A stretch of DNA of 64,000 nucleotides from CAYRDK01 sp043819345 (GCA_043819345.1 JBDREX010000007.1:62001-126000), one strand, 5' to 3'; counted from the stretch's first letter, positions 54,221 through 63,570 are shown. Numbers and translations are program-made. The notes: a model not told the origin generated them from the sequence alone.

Positions 54221-55115
54221 TATTAAGATATCTTTCTTGTGCAATAACTTTTGCCTTTTTTGTGTGCAGGGTGAAAAGCGGCTGCTTTATGGAGAGAGAG
54301 ATTCACTAGAGATAAAAAGAAATCTGGAAGAAGCCAAAAAAGACTGCGATGACGTTGTTTTTACTGGCGGAGAACCAACTGCAAAAAGGGATATCATTGA
54401 ATTAGTTTCCTTTGCAAAAAGCATTGGTTATAGAAATATCCAAATTCAAACTAATGGCCGAATGTTTTGTTATGGAAAATTCTGCGATGAAATCATAAAA
54501 GCTGGGGCTAATGAATTTTCTCCTGCGCTCCATGGGCACACCGCTGCTTTACACGATTATTTGACTAACTCGCCAGGGAGTTTTAAACAAACAACTATGG
54601 GAATAAAAAACCTGAAAGTAAGAAAAGCCCTTGTTATTACCAATTCAGTTATAACTAAGCCAAATTTCCGCCATCTTGAAGAATTGGCTAAGCTTTTATG
54701 TTCCCTTGGCGTCAATCAATACCAGTTTGCTTTTGTACACGCGGTTGGTCGGGCGGGCAAAAATTTTGAAAATATCGTTCCAAGAAAATCTCTGATAGAA
54801 CCATATGTTAAAAAGGGACTAGATGTTGGTATTAAATCAGGCATAAATACAATGACGGAAGCCATTCCTTATTGTTTTATGAGAGATTATGAAAAATATG
54901 TTGCGGAGAGGATTATCCCTCAAACAAAAATTTTTGATGCTACTGAAATTATTGATGATTTTACGATAACAAGAAGATCAGAGGGCAAGAAAAAAGGGGC
55001 CAAATGTGTTCAGTGTTGTTATTATAATGAGTGCGAAGGCCCCTGGAAAGAATATCCGGAATTTTTTGGATGGGATGAGTTTATTCCAATAAAAAATAGA
55101 AAAGACACTCTTTAG
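54207..55115 (+). CDS. Radical SAM protein, type B (B1)
   Basis: 302 aa. CNNFCLFC (Cys12, Cys16, Cys19), VVFTGGEPTAKRDI, IQIQTNGRMFCYG, ALHGHTAALHDYLT and QTTMGIKNLK form a compact core. Near the C-terminus CVQCCYYNECEGPW supplies probable auxiliary-cluster cysteines. Related sequences are 58962 and the N-terminal third of 60100. It is not a classical HxsC as I know it: the CxxxCxxC surroundings and the C-terminal region differ. Its overlap with A1 suggests the A and B proteins act as a pair. Confidence 0.84.
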   Translation: MKRVDIKISFLCNNFCLFCVQGEKRLLYGERDSLEIKRNLEEAKKDCDDVVFTGGEPTAKRDIIELVSFAKSIGYRNIQIQTNGRMFCYGKFCDEIIKAGANEFSPALHGHTAALHDYLTNSPGSFKQTTMGIKNLKVRKALVITNSVITKPNFRHLEELAKLLCSLGVNQYQFAFVHAVGRAGKNFENIVPRKSLIEPYVKKGLDVGIKSGINTMTEAIPYCFMRDYEKYVAERIIPQTKIFDATEIIDDFTITRRSEGKKKGAKCVQCCYYNECEGPWKEYPEFFGWDEFIPIKNRKDTL

Positions 55116-55168
55116 ATAGTCTTACACTAGAAACCAAACTTTTCAACCAAAATTAATGTGTTTTAGCT

Positions 55169-57718
55169 ATGTCGAAAGTTCTATTATTTAAAAATTTGTA
55201 CGCTTATGCTAGTAAAAATACAAATTTGAGCTATACCTTAGCAACTTTTAATTTAATGAGCGCTTTAAAGAATTCAGGCCAAAAAGTTGTTATTAGTAGC
55301 TATAAATTTTCGGTTTCTATTGAAGAGCGCGCCCAGCAAGAAAAAGATTTACAGGATTTACTGAGCAATAATCCAGACATTAACATTATAGGAATAACTC
55401 TGAGTGAGGATTATTTTTTTAGTGCAAAAAAGCTCATTAGTTTTCTTGTTAGCCATTGTAAAGCATTTATCGGTGTTGGTGGAGTAATGCCTAGTTTAAC
55501 ACCGTATCATGTTTTACGACATTTGCCTCAGATCAATTTTTTGGCAAGAGGCGATTCTGAAAAGGTTTTTTCTGAATTTGCTAAAATTCTGGAGGGCGAA
55601 AACCGCTTAAACCGCTTGAAAGATGAGACTAAAAACCGATTAAGTAAATTATCTGGTTTTTATTTTAAACATAGATCCTTTATAGCAAAACAATCCCTGG
55701 ATAAAATCAATGGATTTGAGAAAAATCTTGGGTTCGTATTTGATTATAACCAGCTTGCCCCTAAAGAGCTTCTGGATGGTGTTTATGCTTTTACATCTCG
55801 AGGTTGTCTCAATAAATGCTTATTTTGCTCTACACCAGGGAATGGTAAGTTTATATCAAGAGATACGAGGTATATTTTTAAAAACTTCAACAACTATCTG
55901 AAAAGAGTTAATAATGTATTTCCGAAAGGCTTTCAAGAACATCTCAAAGTTTCTTTTTATGACGATGACTTCTTAACGGATCCTTTACGCGCGAAGGAGA
56001 TCTTCAGTTACTTTAAAAATTCTCCGTTAAAAATAAATTTCTTTCAAACAGGAATAAGATCGTTTTTTTCAAAAAACTTAAAAAGCAAGAAACGCGGATT
56101 AAGTCTTCAGCTTATCCGATTTTTAAATCCTGAAATTTTCTTCAAGAAGGACAGCAACATCTATATTGGAACAGAAAATTTCTCTAACAATGAGCTAAAA
56201 TCTCTAGGTAAAAATTATTCATATTTTATGATTCAGAAGGTTCTAAAAGCGCTGTCAGAAAAAAAAATATACCAAAAACACCATCTTATTCTTTCAAATC
56301 AATTAACTCAGCTTGAGGACATTTTTCTAAACCTCTTTAGAATTGCTAGTCTCCAGATTAAATGGGGTGAGTATTTTAAAATTTTAACTCCAATCATACC
56401 TTATTTAGTATCATTTTTTCCAACCAAAAGTTACGAAATCATTAAGAGTTCAAATAGGTTAAAATATCTTAATGTTAAAGAAGTTCTCTCAAATAAAGAC
56501 GCGCCGGAATTCAATTATCCCCTTGTTAAACATGATCTGCCAATAGACCCTTACGTGAGAATATTGGTTCCTGAAATCGAAGCGCTGTTTAATCAAACCC
56601 ACAATTATTTTAAAATTTTTGATATGATGCTCTACAAACTACTCATCCTTCATTTATCCACCAGCCAAAAAGATGAATCCATAGAGCGCGTCATCAAAGA
56701 CTACAGGCTTCGGTATAAATCTCTTTTAAAAAAGGTAGGAGAGGATTTCTCTCAACCACGTGGCAACATCCAGCTAATGGTGACACGACGCTGCCATTTA
56801 CGTTGTGCCTATTGCCCGATTGAAAAAGCAAATCTAGATATGAAAGAGGCTGTCCTAATAAAAGCTGTTGATTTGTTATTCACATCATCCAGGAAAGACC
56901 TGCGAATAGATTTTACTGGAGGTGAGCCTTTATTGAGGTTTGACCTAGTTAAAAAAGCCGTGAACTATGCCAAGGAAAATGCTAAAAAGAAGAAAAAGAG
57001 CGCTGTCTCATTCTATATGGTGACTAATTTATTAGCCTTAAATGAAGAAATGGCTGATTTTTTGGCAGAAAATAATTTTTTTCTAGAATTATCAATTGAT
57101 GGGGATGAAACAGCTCACAACCTTTTCAAAATCAGCCCAGATAAGTCAATAAACCCCTATAAACAAACAATTTCCAAGCTTAATATTTTATTTAAACGGA
57201 ATATTGATTGTCACGCGGTGATGGTGGTTTCTCCTCAGACAACGCACCTCCTAAAAGATAATTTTTCACACCTCATACAATTAGGATTCAAAAAAATCGG
57301 TATAAATTACAGCCTATGTAGATTTTGGTCAAAAAAACAGATGGAATTATTTCTGAAGCAGCTGGAACTTATCAAAGAGGAATATTTTGATTTAATAGCA
57401 GATAGCCGGATTAGTCTAACAAATTTGGGCTCCAGAGATGAGCCTGCTATCCTAAACTCTGAAATTATGATAGATGTTTCCGGAGAAATTAACCTATTAA
57501 CTGACTGGCTGTTTGAAAAAGAAGCAAAAAGAAAAATCGCTCCATTAGGGCACATTTATTCGTACAGGGACTATAATAAAATTATGTTTTCGGATTTTTC
57601 AATTCTTGATAGATTGGTAAAAAACTATCCCGGAGATGAAATTAGAAAAATTATATTAAATAATATTTATTTTGGAAATTTAACTGGAAATTTCTTTAAA
57701 ACATGGAAAGAAAACTAA
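55169..57718 (+). CDS. Fusion of B12-type radical SAM and type A radical SAM (A2)
   Basis: 849 aa with two complete radical SAM motifs. Residues 1-190 resemble a cobalamin-binding domain (IGVGGVMPSLTPYHVL, FLARGDSEKVF). The first core has SRGCLNKCLFC (Cys213, Cys217, Cys220) and FYDDDFLTD. A helical linker follows (about 440-535). The second core has CHLRCAYC (Cys542, Cys546, Cys549), FTGGEPLLRFDLVKK and LSIDGDET, and a tail like A1 (GFKKIGINYSLCRFWS, NSEIMIDVSGE). No auxiliary SPASM cysteines are obvious. It follows B1 after 53 nt and overlaps the next gene by 16 nt. I know of no characterised enzyme with this architecture. Confidence 0.87.
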   Translation: MSKVLLFKNLYAYASKNTNLSYTLATFNLMSALKNSGQKVVISSYKFSVSIEERAQQEKDLQDLLSNNPDINIIGITLSEDYFFSAKKLISFLVSHCKAFIGVGGVMPSLTPYHVLRHLPQINFLARGDSEKVFSEFAKILEGENRLNRLKDETKNRLSKLSGFYFKHRSFIAKQSLDKINGFEKNLGFVFDYNQLAPKELLDGVYAFTSRGCLNKCLFCSTPGNGKFISRDTRYIFKNFNNYLKRVNNVFPKGFQEHLKVSFYDDDFLTDPLRAKEIFSYFKNSPLKINFFQTGIRSFFSKNLKSKKRGLSLQLIRFLNPEIFFKKDSNIYIGTENFSNNELKSLGKNYSYFMIQKVLKALSEKKIYQKHHLILSNQLTQLEDIFLNLFRIASLQIKWGEYFKILTPIIPYLVSFFPTKSYEIIKSSNRLKYLNVKEVLSNKDAPEFNYPLVKHDLPIDPYVRILVPEIEALFNQTHNYFKIFDMMLYKLLILHLSTSQKDESIERVIKDYRLRYKSLLKKVGEDFSQPRGNIQLMVTRRCHLRCAYCPIEKANLDMKEAVLIKAVDLLFTSSRKDLRIDFTGGEPLLRFDLVKKAVNYAKENAKKKKKSAVSFYMVTNLLALNEEMADFLAENNFFLELSIDGDETAHNLFKISPDKSINPYKQTISKLNILFKRNIDCHAVMVVSPQTTHLLKDNFSHLIQLGFKKIGINYSLCRFWSKKQMELFLKQLELIKEEYFDLIADSRISLTNLGSRDEPAILNSEIMIDVSGEINLLTDWLFEKEAKRKIAPLGHIYSYRDYNKIMFSDFSILDRLVKNYPGDEIRKIILNNIYFGNLTGNFFKTWKEN

Positions 57719-58944
57719 ACTCATTAATAAACGCTTTTTGTCTGGATTTAGATCAACATCACTTATTAAAAACAGAAGAGATTCTTTTTGATACCCTTTT
57801 AAGAAGAGAAGCTTTTTTGCTGAATAATAAAGGAGAAGCCAGAGTTAAAAAATTCACTTTGCTTTTACGAAAATATAGCGGCTACAGAAAAAAGTTGTTT
57901 GATGCTCTTTGTGAAAGCAATTTCTCCAGGGAGTTATTATCCCAAAAAATCTTTTATCCTCAATCGCGGCTGATCCTCCTTTTGACCCATGCCTGTCAGC
58001 TACGATGTCCATATTGCAGAGTTGGTAAATTTTCAGCCGTCATGAAAGTAGAAACATTGTTATTGTCTATTGATTGTTTGTTTACATCTCGTCATCACGA
58101 TATACAGCTGCAATTTTTTGGAGGCGAGCCCCTTCTAGAATTTCATTTGATAAAAAAAGGGATTCAGTACGCGGAGAAACTAAATAAAATTTATAAAAAA
58201 AATATCTCTTTTGTCATCACAACCAACGGCATAGCTCTTTCAAAAGAAAAGACCAATTTTTTAAAAAATCATCAAGTTATTATTGAATGCAGCATTGATG
58301 GCGGTATTGAAAATCAGCTAAAAATTAATAGAACAAACAGCGGTAAAGTTCTTTATGACCTGGCTAGAAAAAATTTTGAGGGTTTATTTAACACAGACAT
58401 AGAGCATTACTCTATCAGCGTTTTTACTCCCGAAACAGTCGGGAAAGTTTCTAGAAATATTAAAAAGTTGGCGAATATGGGGTTTAAAAAATTCCAAATC
58501 AACTACTGTTTAGGTGTTTATTGGAACCAAGAAGCCGCAAATGAATTATTTTCTCAAACGAAGAATGTAATTGACTGGATCAACGGAAAAAACAATTTAG
58601 ACTTTATCAATCTAAGCAAAAAACGAAGAGAACCCGTAGTTTTAAATGCGGAATTGACCGTTGATTGTGACGACGCTGTCTATTTGGAGACAGGTATTTG
58701 CCTGGAAGAGGATTTTTCTGCCATGAAAAAAAAGTTTCATATTTCGGAATTAAAAGATATTAAAAATATTGATTTTTATAAAACAACTGTTTTTGAAAAT
58801 TTTTATAGGCTTACAAATGCTTATTGTAATTCCAATAAGCATTTCAGAAAGATCATTCTTAATAATATCGTTTTAGGAAAACTTTACGAGCAATTCCTAA
58901 AAGATTTCAGCGCAGACACCGTAAATCAGCACATTAAGGAATAA
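57703..58944 (+). CDS. Radical SAM protein, type A (A3)
   Basis: 413 aa. A helical N-terminal extension of about 95 residues resembles the linker before the second core of the 55169 protein. Radical SAM motif CQLRCPYC (Cys98, Cys102, Cys105), FFGGEPLLEFHLIKKGIQYA, CSIDGGIENQ; second half GFKKFQINYCLGVYW and NAELTVDCDDAV. The final FRKIILNNIVLGKLYEQF closely parallels the end of A2 (IRKIILNNIYFGNL), so A2 and A3 are close duplicates. It is followed 17 nt later by a type B gene, repeating the A-B order of 53264 and 54207. Confidence 0.85.
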   Translation: MERKLNSLINAFCLDLDQHHLLKTEEILFDTLLRREAFLLNNKGEARVKKFTLLLRKYSGYRKKLFDALCESNFSRELLSQKIFYPQSRLILLLTHACQLRCPYCRVGKFSAVMKVETLLLSIDCLFTSRHHDIQLQFFGGEPLLEFHLIKKGIQYAEKLNKIYKKNISFVITTNGIALSKEKTNFLKNHQVIIECSIDGGIENQLKINRTNSGKVLYDLARKNFEGLFNTDIEHYSISVFTPETVGKVSRNIKKLANMGFKKFQINYCLGVYWNQEAANELFSQTKNVIDWINGKNNLDFINLSKKRREPVVLNAELTVDCDDAVYLETGICLEEDFSAMKKKFHISELKDIKNIDFYKTTVFENFYRLTNAYCNSNKHFRKIILNNIVLGKLYEQFLKDFSADTVNQHIKE

Positions 58945-58961
58945 CATGAGCAGGGAATAAT

Positions 58962-59876
58962 ATGGATATTACGATCACAGATAAATGCAATAATAGATGT
59001 TTTTTTTGTCCCAAGAAAAAATTTTTAAAATTAATTTGCTGTGAGTCTTTAGAAGAGATTAAGCGAGAAATTAAAAATATTAGGAAAATAAGCCCTAAGA
59101 TTGTTTTGAGTGGAGGAGAAGTCACCATTTTTAATCAATTTTGGAATGTCCTGAGCTATTGTAAAAAACTGGAGTTTGACAAGATCGGTGTTATTACTAA
59201 TGGTCGACAATTCAAGAATAGAAGTTTTTTAGAAAAAGTGATGCAGGCCGGAGTTAATGAGTTTGCCGTTTCGATTTATAGCCTAAAACCAATCATTCAT
59301 GAAAAGATCACTGGTATAAAAGGAAGCTGTCAGGAAACAATTCAGGGGATCAATAATCTTCTCAGCGTTGTTAAAATTGCGCCTATTATCTTAAGAATCA
59401 ACCTCGTGCTTAATTATTATAATCACAAAGAGATCGTTGATACACTGACAAGATTACATGCCCTTGGTATTAAAAATTTTATCGTAGCAGAACAAATAAG
59501 CATTAATTACAATGACCATTTTCTCTCTTTAAATAAAATTAAAAATGCAATGAGAAGACTGCGAAATTGTTCGTTAGGGGATGCGAGCATTGTTCTGCGA
59601 GGCTTCGCACCATGTTTATTTAGAGATTGCATAAAAGAAGTTAGTAGCGAAAGAATCGCTCTTAAACTGAATTCGCCTAGTATTTTCTGGGAAAAACAAA
59701 ACGTTGATACTTTTTCAAAAGAAGAAAGAGGAAAAAAATCTAAATACTTATCTAAATTTAACAATTTATTTACAAAGCTATCATCCTGTCATATGTGCGC
59801 CTATGACGACTCTTGTTCTGGACTTCAGAAAAGATATTTTGGAGTCAGAATAATAAAGCCTGAAAAGAAGGCTTGA
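58962..59876 (+). CDS. Radical SAM protein, type B (B2)
   Basis: 304 aa. CNNRCFFC (Cys9, Cys13, Cys16), IVLSGGEVTIF (Pro of GGEP replaced by Val), VITNGRQF, GVNEFAVSIYSLKPIIHEKITG, GSCQETIQGINNL and LRGFAPCLFRDC. C-terminal CHMCAYDDSCSG parallels the CVQCCYYNECEG of B1. The start ATG at 58962 matches the family start. It forms the second A-B pair with the preceding gene. Confidence 0.85.
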   Translation: MDITITDKCNNRCFFCPKKKFLKLICCESLEEIKREIKNIRKISPKIVLSGGEVTIFNQFWNVLSYCKKLEFDKIGVITNGRQFKNRSFLEKVMQAGVNEFAVSIYSLKPIIHEKITGIKGSCQETIQGINNLLSVVKIAPIILRINLVLNYYNHKEIVDTLTRLHALGIKNFIVAEQISINYNDHFLSLNKIKNAMRRLRNCSLGDASIVLRGFAPCLFRDCIKEVSSERIALKLNSPSIFWEKQNVDTFSKEERGKKSKYLSKFNNLFTKLSSCHMCAYDDSCSGLQKRYFGVRIIKPEKKA

Positions 59877-60099
59877 AACATGTTAAATACTTACCTCTTC
59901 AAGAATCTCTCGGTAGAGATCTTAAGGCTCATATAGATAAGGAGCGAACCATGTATCTTCTTTTGTTTTTTCTGTATAATGCTAATTGAAGTAGGTCGGT
60001 AAAGAAATATATCATTGGAAATAAAAGTGAAACTATTATAATTTAAAAAAATAACCGTAATTTTTTGAACAAAGTATTTGAACTCATTTAAAACACGTC
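59877..60099 (+). other. Intergenic region with possible promoter
   Basis: 223 nt. An imperfect 9-bp hairpin (59901-59910 with 59915-59923) has no T-run. A TATAAT at 59975-59980, with no clear -35 box, is a possible promoter for the 1152-aa gene. Two tiny open frames (18 and 12 codons, at 59880 and 59951) are present; the second has a good AAGGAG site but no recognisable product. There is no clear ribosome site before 60100. Confidence 0.4.
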
Positions 60100-63000
60100 A
60101 TGTTAAATAATCTGTCCTTAACGCTAAAGTGTAATAATCGTTGTATTTTTTGTAATAGGCTGGCTTTGAAAGCACAAATAGATACTAAAGAAATTGAGCC
60201 TTATTCAATATTAAAAAGTCATAAGACGCAGAATAGAAATATTACATTAAATGGGGGCGAGATAGCCATTCAACCTGATTTTTTTGACATTCTTTCCCAT
60301 TGCCAAGAGTTGGGATATGAAGAAATAAGACTCGCTACTAATGGCCGAATTTTTTCTTATCTTGATTTTTCAAAAAAAACATTAAAAAATGGTATTAAAC
60401 ATTTTTTTGTTTCTCTGTATAGCAGCAACGAAAACGAACACGATGCTATAACACAAATCAATGGAAGTTGTCGACAAACAATAAAAGGATTACAAAATTT
60501 AATTTTATTAGGGGCAAAAATTTATTTAACCATAACAGTTTCTAAATTTAATTATAAAAGCGTCCGAGCAACAATAAAAGATTTATATAAAGTTGGTATT
60601 AGATATTTTATTATTTCGGATATCATTACTCATAATAAAAGCTATCTTTTTCCTTATGAAGTTTTCACTAGTTCCATGAATAGTATGCTATTAAATGATA
60701 ACTATGCCGATGCCGTTTTTATTTTTAGAGGTTTTCCAATCTGTATTTTTAGAGAATACCTCATTGACGATCTTGATCCAGTGCTTAAGCTTAAAACGAG
60801 CCCCGAAAAAATCGCAAAACTGGAGAGAAACAATCTTAATAAAGCCCTCAAACTGGATGCTTTATCTTCTTTACCTGAAGCCAAAAGAAATGAATATTTA
60901 AATAAAATAGATGATCTATTTGTTAAAACAACAAAATGTCTTAAATGCCCTTTTGTTTTTACTTGTAATAGCTGGCTGAAGGCCAGAAAAAGTCTGAAAA
61001 GTTTAAAAAGAGACATTCCTGGCCTATTGATAGATCCTATGCTGCCTCATTCAAAGGAAAGAATAAAAGATATGGCCCGCTATGTTGCTAGCCAATATAA
61101 TTCAATATTAATAAATACTACCTGCCTGAGAAAAAATTGCCGACATTGTTTTGAAAAACAAAAACCGCCTGACATGCAAATGCTTTCAATTCAAAACGCG
61201 TCTTTTGAATCTGTTAAGGAATCAATAAATTATCTTGATCCAAATAAAAATATCATTAATCTGGGCTTTATGCATGGAAAAAACACCTGCGGAGAGATAT
61301 CAGATCAGCCAGATCTTTTAAAAATATTGAGTTTCGTTAGAAAAAGATATAAAAACGCCCTAATCAATGTCTTTTCTACTTGCGGCCTATTCTTGACAGA
61401 AAACAACATTAAATATCTTTCTAAAATAGGCAACGTACATCTTGCAATTCATGTCGTATCAAGCAACCCAAATTCTGCCAGAGATATTATGCCATCTCAA
61501 GGAAAAGTTTTTTTTAAAAATCTAAAACTTTTACAAAAAAGCCCAATAACATTTTCATTTAATTTCGTCTCAATACCACATATTTTCAGCTGGGCTGAAA
61601 TAAAAAAATCAATTTTGGAGTTTGATTCATATTCGCCCCTTGCTTTTCATATGCACCTATATTCTTACACTAAATATGCAACTCAATTTAAAATTCCGGA
61701 TAAAGATTATTTAAACGAATATATTGAATTCTCTGAACATATTCGCACCAAGATGAAAGGCCACTTATTTGTTTCTCCAGAAGCAATTTCTCAAAGAATA
61801 AATGTTGTTAATTCGCCTTTTTTTTCAAGTTATAAAACAATCCTTAAAAAATTAAATCCAAATATTCAATATCTATTGCTTGTCTCAGAGATTGTTTATA
61901 AAGATGCTCGGGTTTTATTTAACGCTTATCCAGGAGTAAAAGTAAAAGCTGTAAAAAATCATTATTTTGCAGGAAATATTGTAGTTGGAGGTCTTTTAAC
62001 GGTACATGATTACATAGAGGCCATTAAAGGTGAAGTATTTGATATCGCGTTTATTTCCTCTCAATCCTTTGACAATTTTGGCAAGGATTTATCCGGGAAA
62101 CACTTTAGTTTTATCGAATCAACGACTGGCAAAGAAATTGAAGTAGTAAAAAATGAGAGCAAGTATATTTGGACCGGTTTTGAGAAGGTACCATCTATTG
62201 CCATCCACTTAGCTGTAAGCAGGGCAGAATTTTTGCAGCAAGCCATTGAAAGCGTAATAAATCAGAGTTATAAAAACTGGTCGTTGCTCATCATGGTTGA
62301 CTTAATAAAGACTGACAAAGACGATTTAGCCAAAATTAAAAAAATTATTAATGAATACGCCCATCACCATAGCATTAAACTCTACTATAATAGTAGGCAG
62401 CGCGGGATTGGAAATATTCGCAAGGAAATGATCAAAATCACATATTCACTTGGAATAAAGTATTTTTGTGTCCTTGATGATGATGACCTATTGGATAATT
62501 TGGCTATTCAAGAATTGACCAATAAAATAAATGAAAATACGAATTTTTCTTTAATAAGGACAGGTATCGGATATCTTAACGCTAGAGGAGAAATATGTGG
62601 GCATATCAATCAAGTTATTGATCGAAAAAAAGAATATGGAATGACATGTGATATTATGAATGTTGGCCACCTCTATTGTGTTAACCTGGACAAATATAAA
62701 AAAACAGATGGTATTAAAACGTTTGCTGAAATCAACCATGCTGCACACGATATAGATCTTTTTTTAAAAATGGAAGAGGTCGGTGAGATCATTACTATCC
62801 ATAAGATTCTCTATTATAAGAGAGAGTTCTTAGAAACAAGTGTTTTGAATAATATCAAAAAAGAGGATTTTAATAGAGTCGCCACAAAATACGTTCGCAA
62901 TGCCATAAAAAGAAGAGGCGGAAAAGTAGGTATTTCACAATTATCAAGCGATCCAAGAGGAAATCTTATTTTTCGCTATAAATATAGGAACCCTGTTGAT

Positions 63001-63558
63001 GCTGTTCGTGATAGTTTTTCAGGCACAAGCAGAGATCTATTGGATGATTTTGTTCAACAGGCAATAAAAAAAATTGCTCCTCGAACAGTGATTGATTTTG
63101 GCGCTGGAAAAGGTAAATATGGGTTTCTTTTACGCTCTTCTTTATCAGAGCGCTTTTTTATTGCTGCCGTTGAAATTTATAAACCTCTCTATAAAATTCT
63201 TTCAGAGATTAAAATATATAATTCAGTATCACATTGCGACCTATTAAAATGGCTCAAAAATAATAAAAAAATATATGATGTTGCAATCTTTGGTGATGTT
63301 TTAGAACACCTCGACAAGGAAAAAATTAAACTAGCGCTAAAAATGGCTTGCACACAATTTAAGTTTTTAATAATCATAGCTCCCTTAAATGATTCCTCTC
63401 AAGATGAAATCATAGGAGGTAACAAATATTCAATTCATAAATCTAGATTACTCGAAAATGATTTTAATAATTTTCATATTTTAAAAAAAGATATTAAAAG
63501 TCAGGATAATTATTACAAGATAGGCATTATAATAAAAGGCAAACCCGAGAATCTCTAA
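60100..63558 (+). CDS. Four-part protein: radical SAM (type B) + rSAM/DUF512-like + GT2 + methyltransferase
   Basis: 1152 aa. Residues 1-300: type B radical SAM with CNNRCIFC (Cys11, Cys15, Cys18), LNGGEIAI, LATNGRIF, QTIKGLQNL, FRGFPICIFRE and a CLKCPFVFTC tail. Residues about 330-690: a second, divergent half with CLRKNCRHC (C-x4-C-x2-C, Cys342/347/350) and a DUF512-like VKNHYFAGNIVVGGLLTVHD. Residues about 695-930: GT-A glycosyltransferase with AIESVINQSYKNW and DDDD at 793-796. Residues about 960-1152: class I methyltransferase with VIDFGAGKGKYGFLL and FGDVLEHLDKE. It suggests radical modification, glycosylation and methylation in one chain. A peptide or lipid product of the locus is the probable substrate; no known system matches. 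Confidence 0.85.
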   Translation: MLNNLSLTLKCNNRCIFCNRLALKAQIDTKEIEPYSILKSHKTQNRNITLNGGEIAIQPDFFDILSHCQELGYEEIRLATNGRIFSYLDFSKKTLKNGIKHFFVSLYSSNENEHDAITQINGSCRQTIKGLQNLILLGAKIYLTITVSKFNYKSVRATIKDLYKVGIRYFIISDIITHNKSYLFPYEVFTSSMNSMLLNDNYADAVFIFRGFPICIFREYLIDDLDPVLKLKTSPEKIAKLERNNLNKALKLDALSSLPEAKRNEYLNKIDDLFVKTTKCLKCPFVFTCNSWLKARKSLKSLKRDIPGLLIDPMLPHSKERIKDMARYVASQYNSILINTTCLRKNCRHCFEKQKPPDMQMLSIQNASFESVKESINYLDPNKNIINLGFMHGKNTCGEISDQPDLLKILSFVRKRYKNALINVFSTCGLFLTENNIKYLSKIGNVHLAIHVVSSNPNSARDIMPSQGKVFFKNLKLLQKSPITFSFNFVSIPHIFSWAEIKKSILEFDSYSPLAFHMHLYSYTKYATQFKIPDKDYLNEYIEFSEHIRTKMKGHLFVSPEAISQRINVVNSPFFSSYKTILKKLNPNIQYLLLVSEIVYKDARVLFNAYPGVKVKAVKNHYFAGNIVVGGLLTVHDYIEAIKGEVFDIAFISSQSFDNFGKDLSGKHFSFIESTTGKEIEVVKNESKYIWTGFEKVPSIAIHLAVSRAEFLQQAIESVINQSYKNWSLLIMVDLIKTDKDDLAKIKKIINEYAHHHSIKLYYNSRQRGIGNIRKEMIKITYSLGIKYFCVLDDDDLLDNLAIQELTNKINENTNFSLIRTGIGYLNARGEICGHINQVIDRKKEYGMTCDIMNVGHLYCVNLDKYKKTDGIKTFAEINHAAHDIDLFLKMEEVGEIITIHKILYYKREFLETSVLNNIKKEDFNRVATKYVRNAIKRRGGKVGISQLSSDPRGNLIFRYKYRNPVDAVRDSFSGTSRDLLDDFVQQAIKKIAPRTVIDFGAGKGKYGFLLRSSLSERFFIAAVEIYKPLYKILSEIKIYNSVSHCDLLKWLKNNKKIYDVAIFGDVLEHLDKEKIKLALKMACTQFKFLIIIAPLNDSSQDEIIGGNKYSIHKSRLLENDFNNFHILKKDIKSQDNYYKIGIIIKGKPENL

Positions 63559-63570
63559 TAAAACATATTT

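Noticed and set aside
54207..55115. Assignment as HxsC
   Set aside because: The surroundings of the cysteine motif and the C-terminal CVQCCYYNEC region do not fit the HxsC pattern I know, and two relatives of it occur in the same locus.
59901..59923. Hairpin after the B2 gene as a terminator
   Set aside because: The stem is short and bulged and no T-run follows.
59951..59989. 12-codon frame with a good AAGGAG site
   Set aside because: Too short and hydrophobic, with no leader or core features; the -10-like TATAAT lies inside it, so the signals are more likely regulatory or chance.
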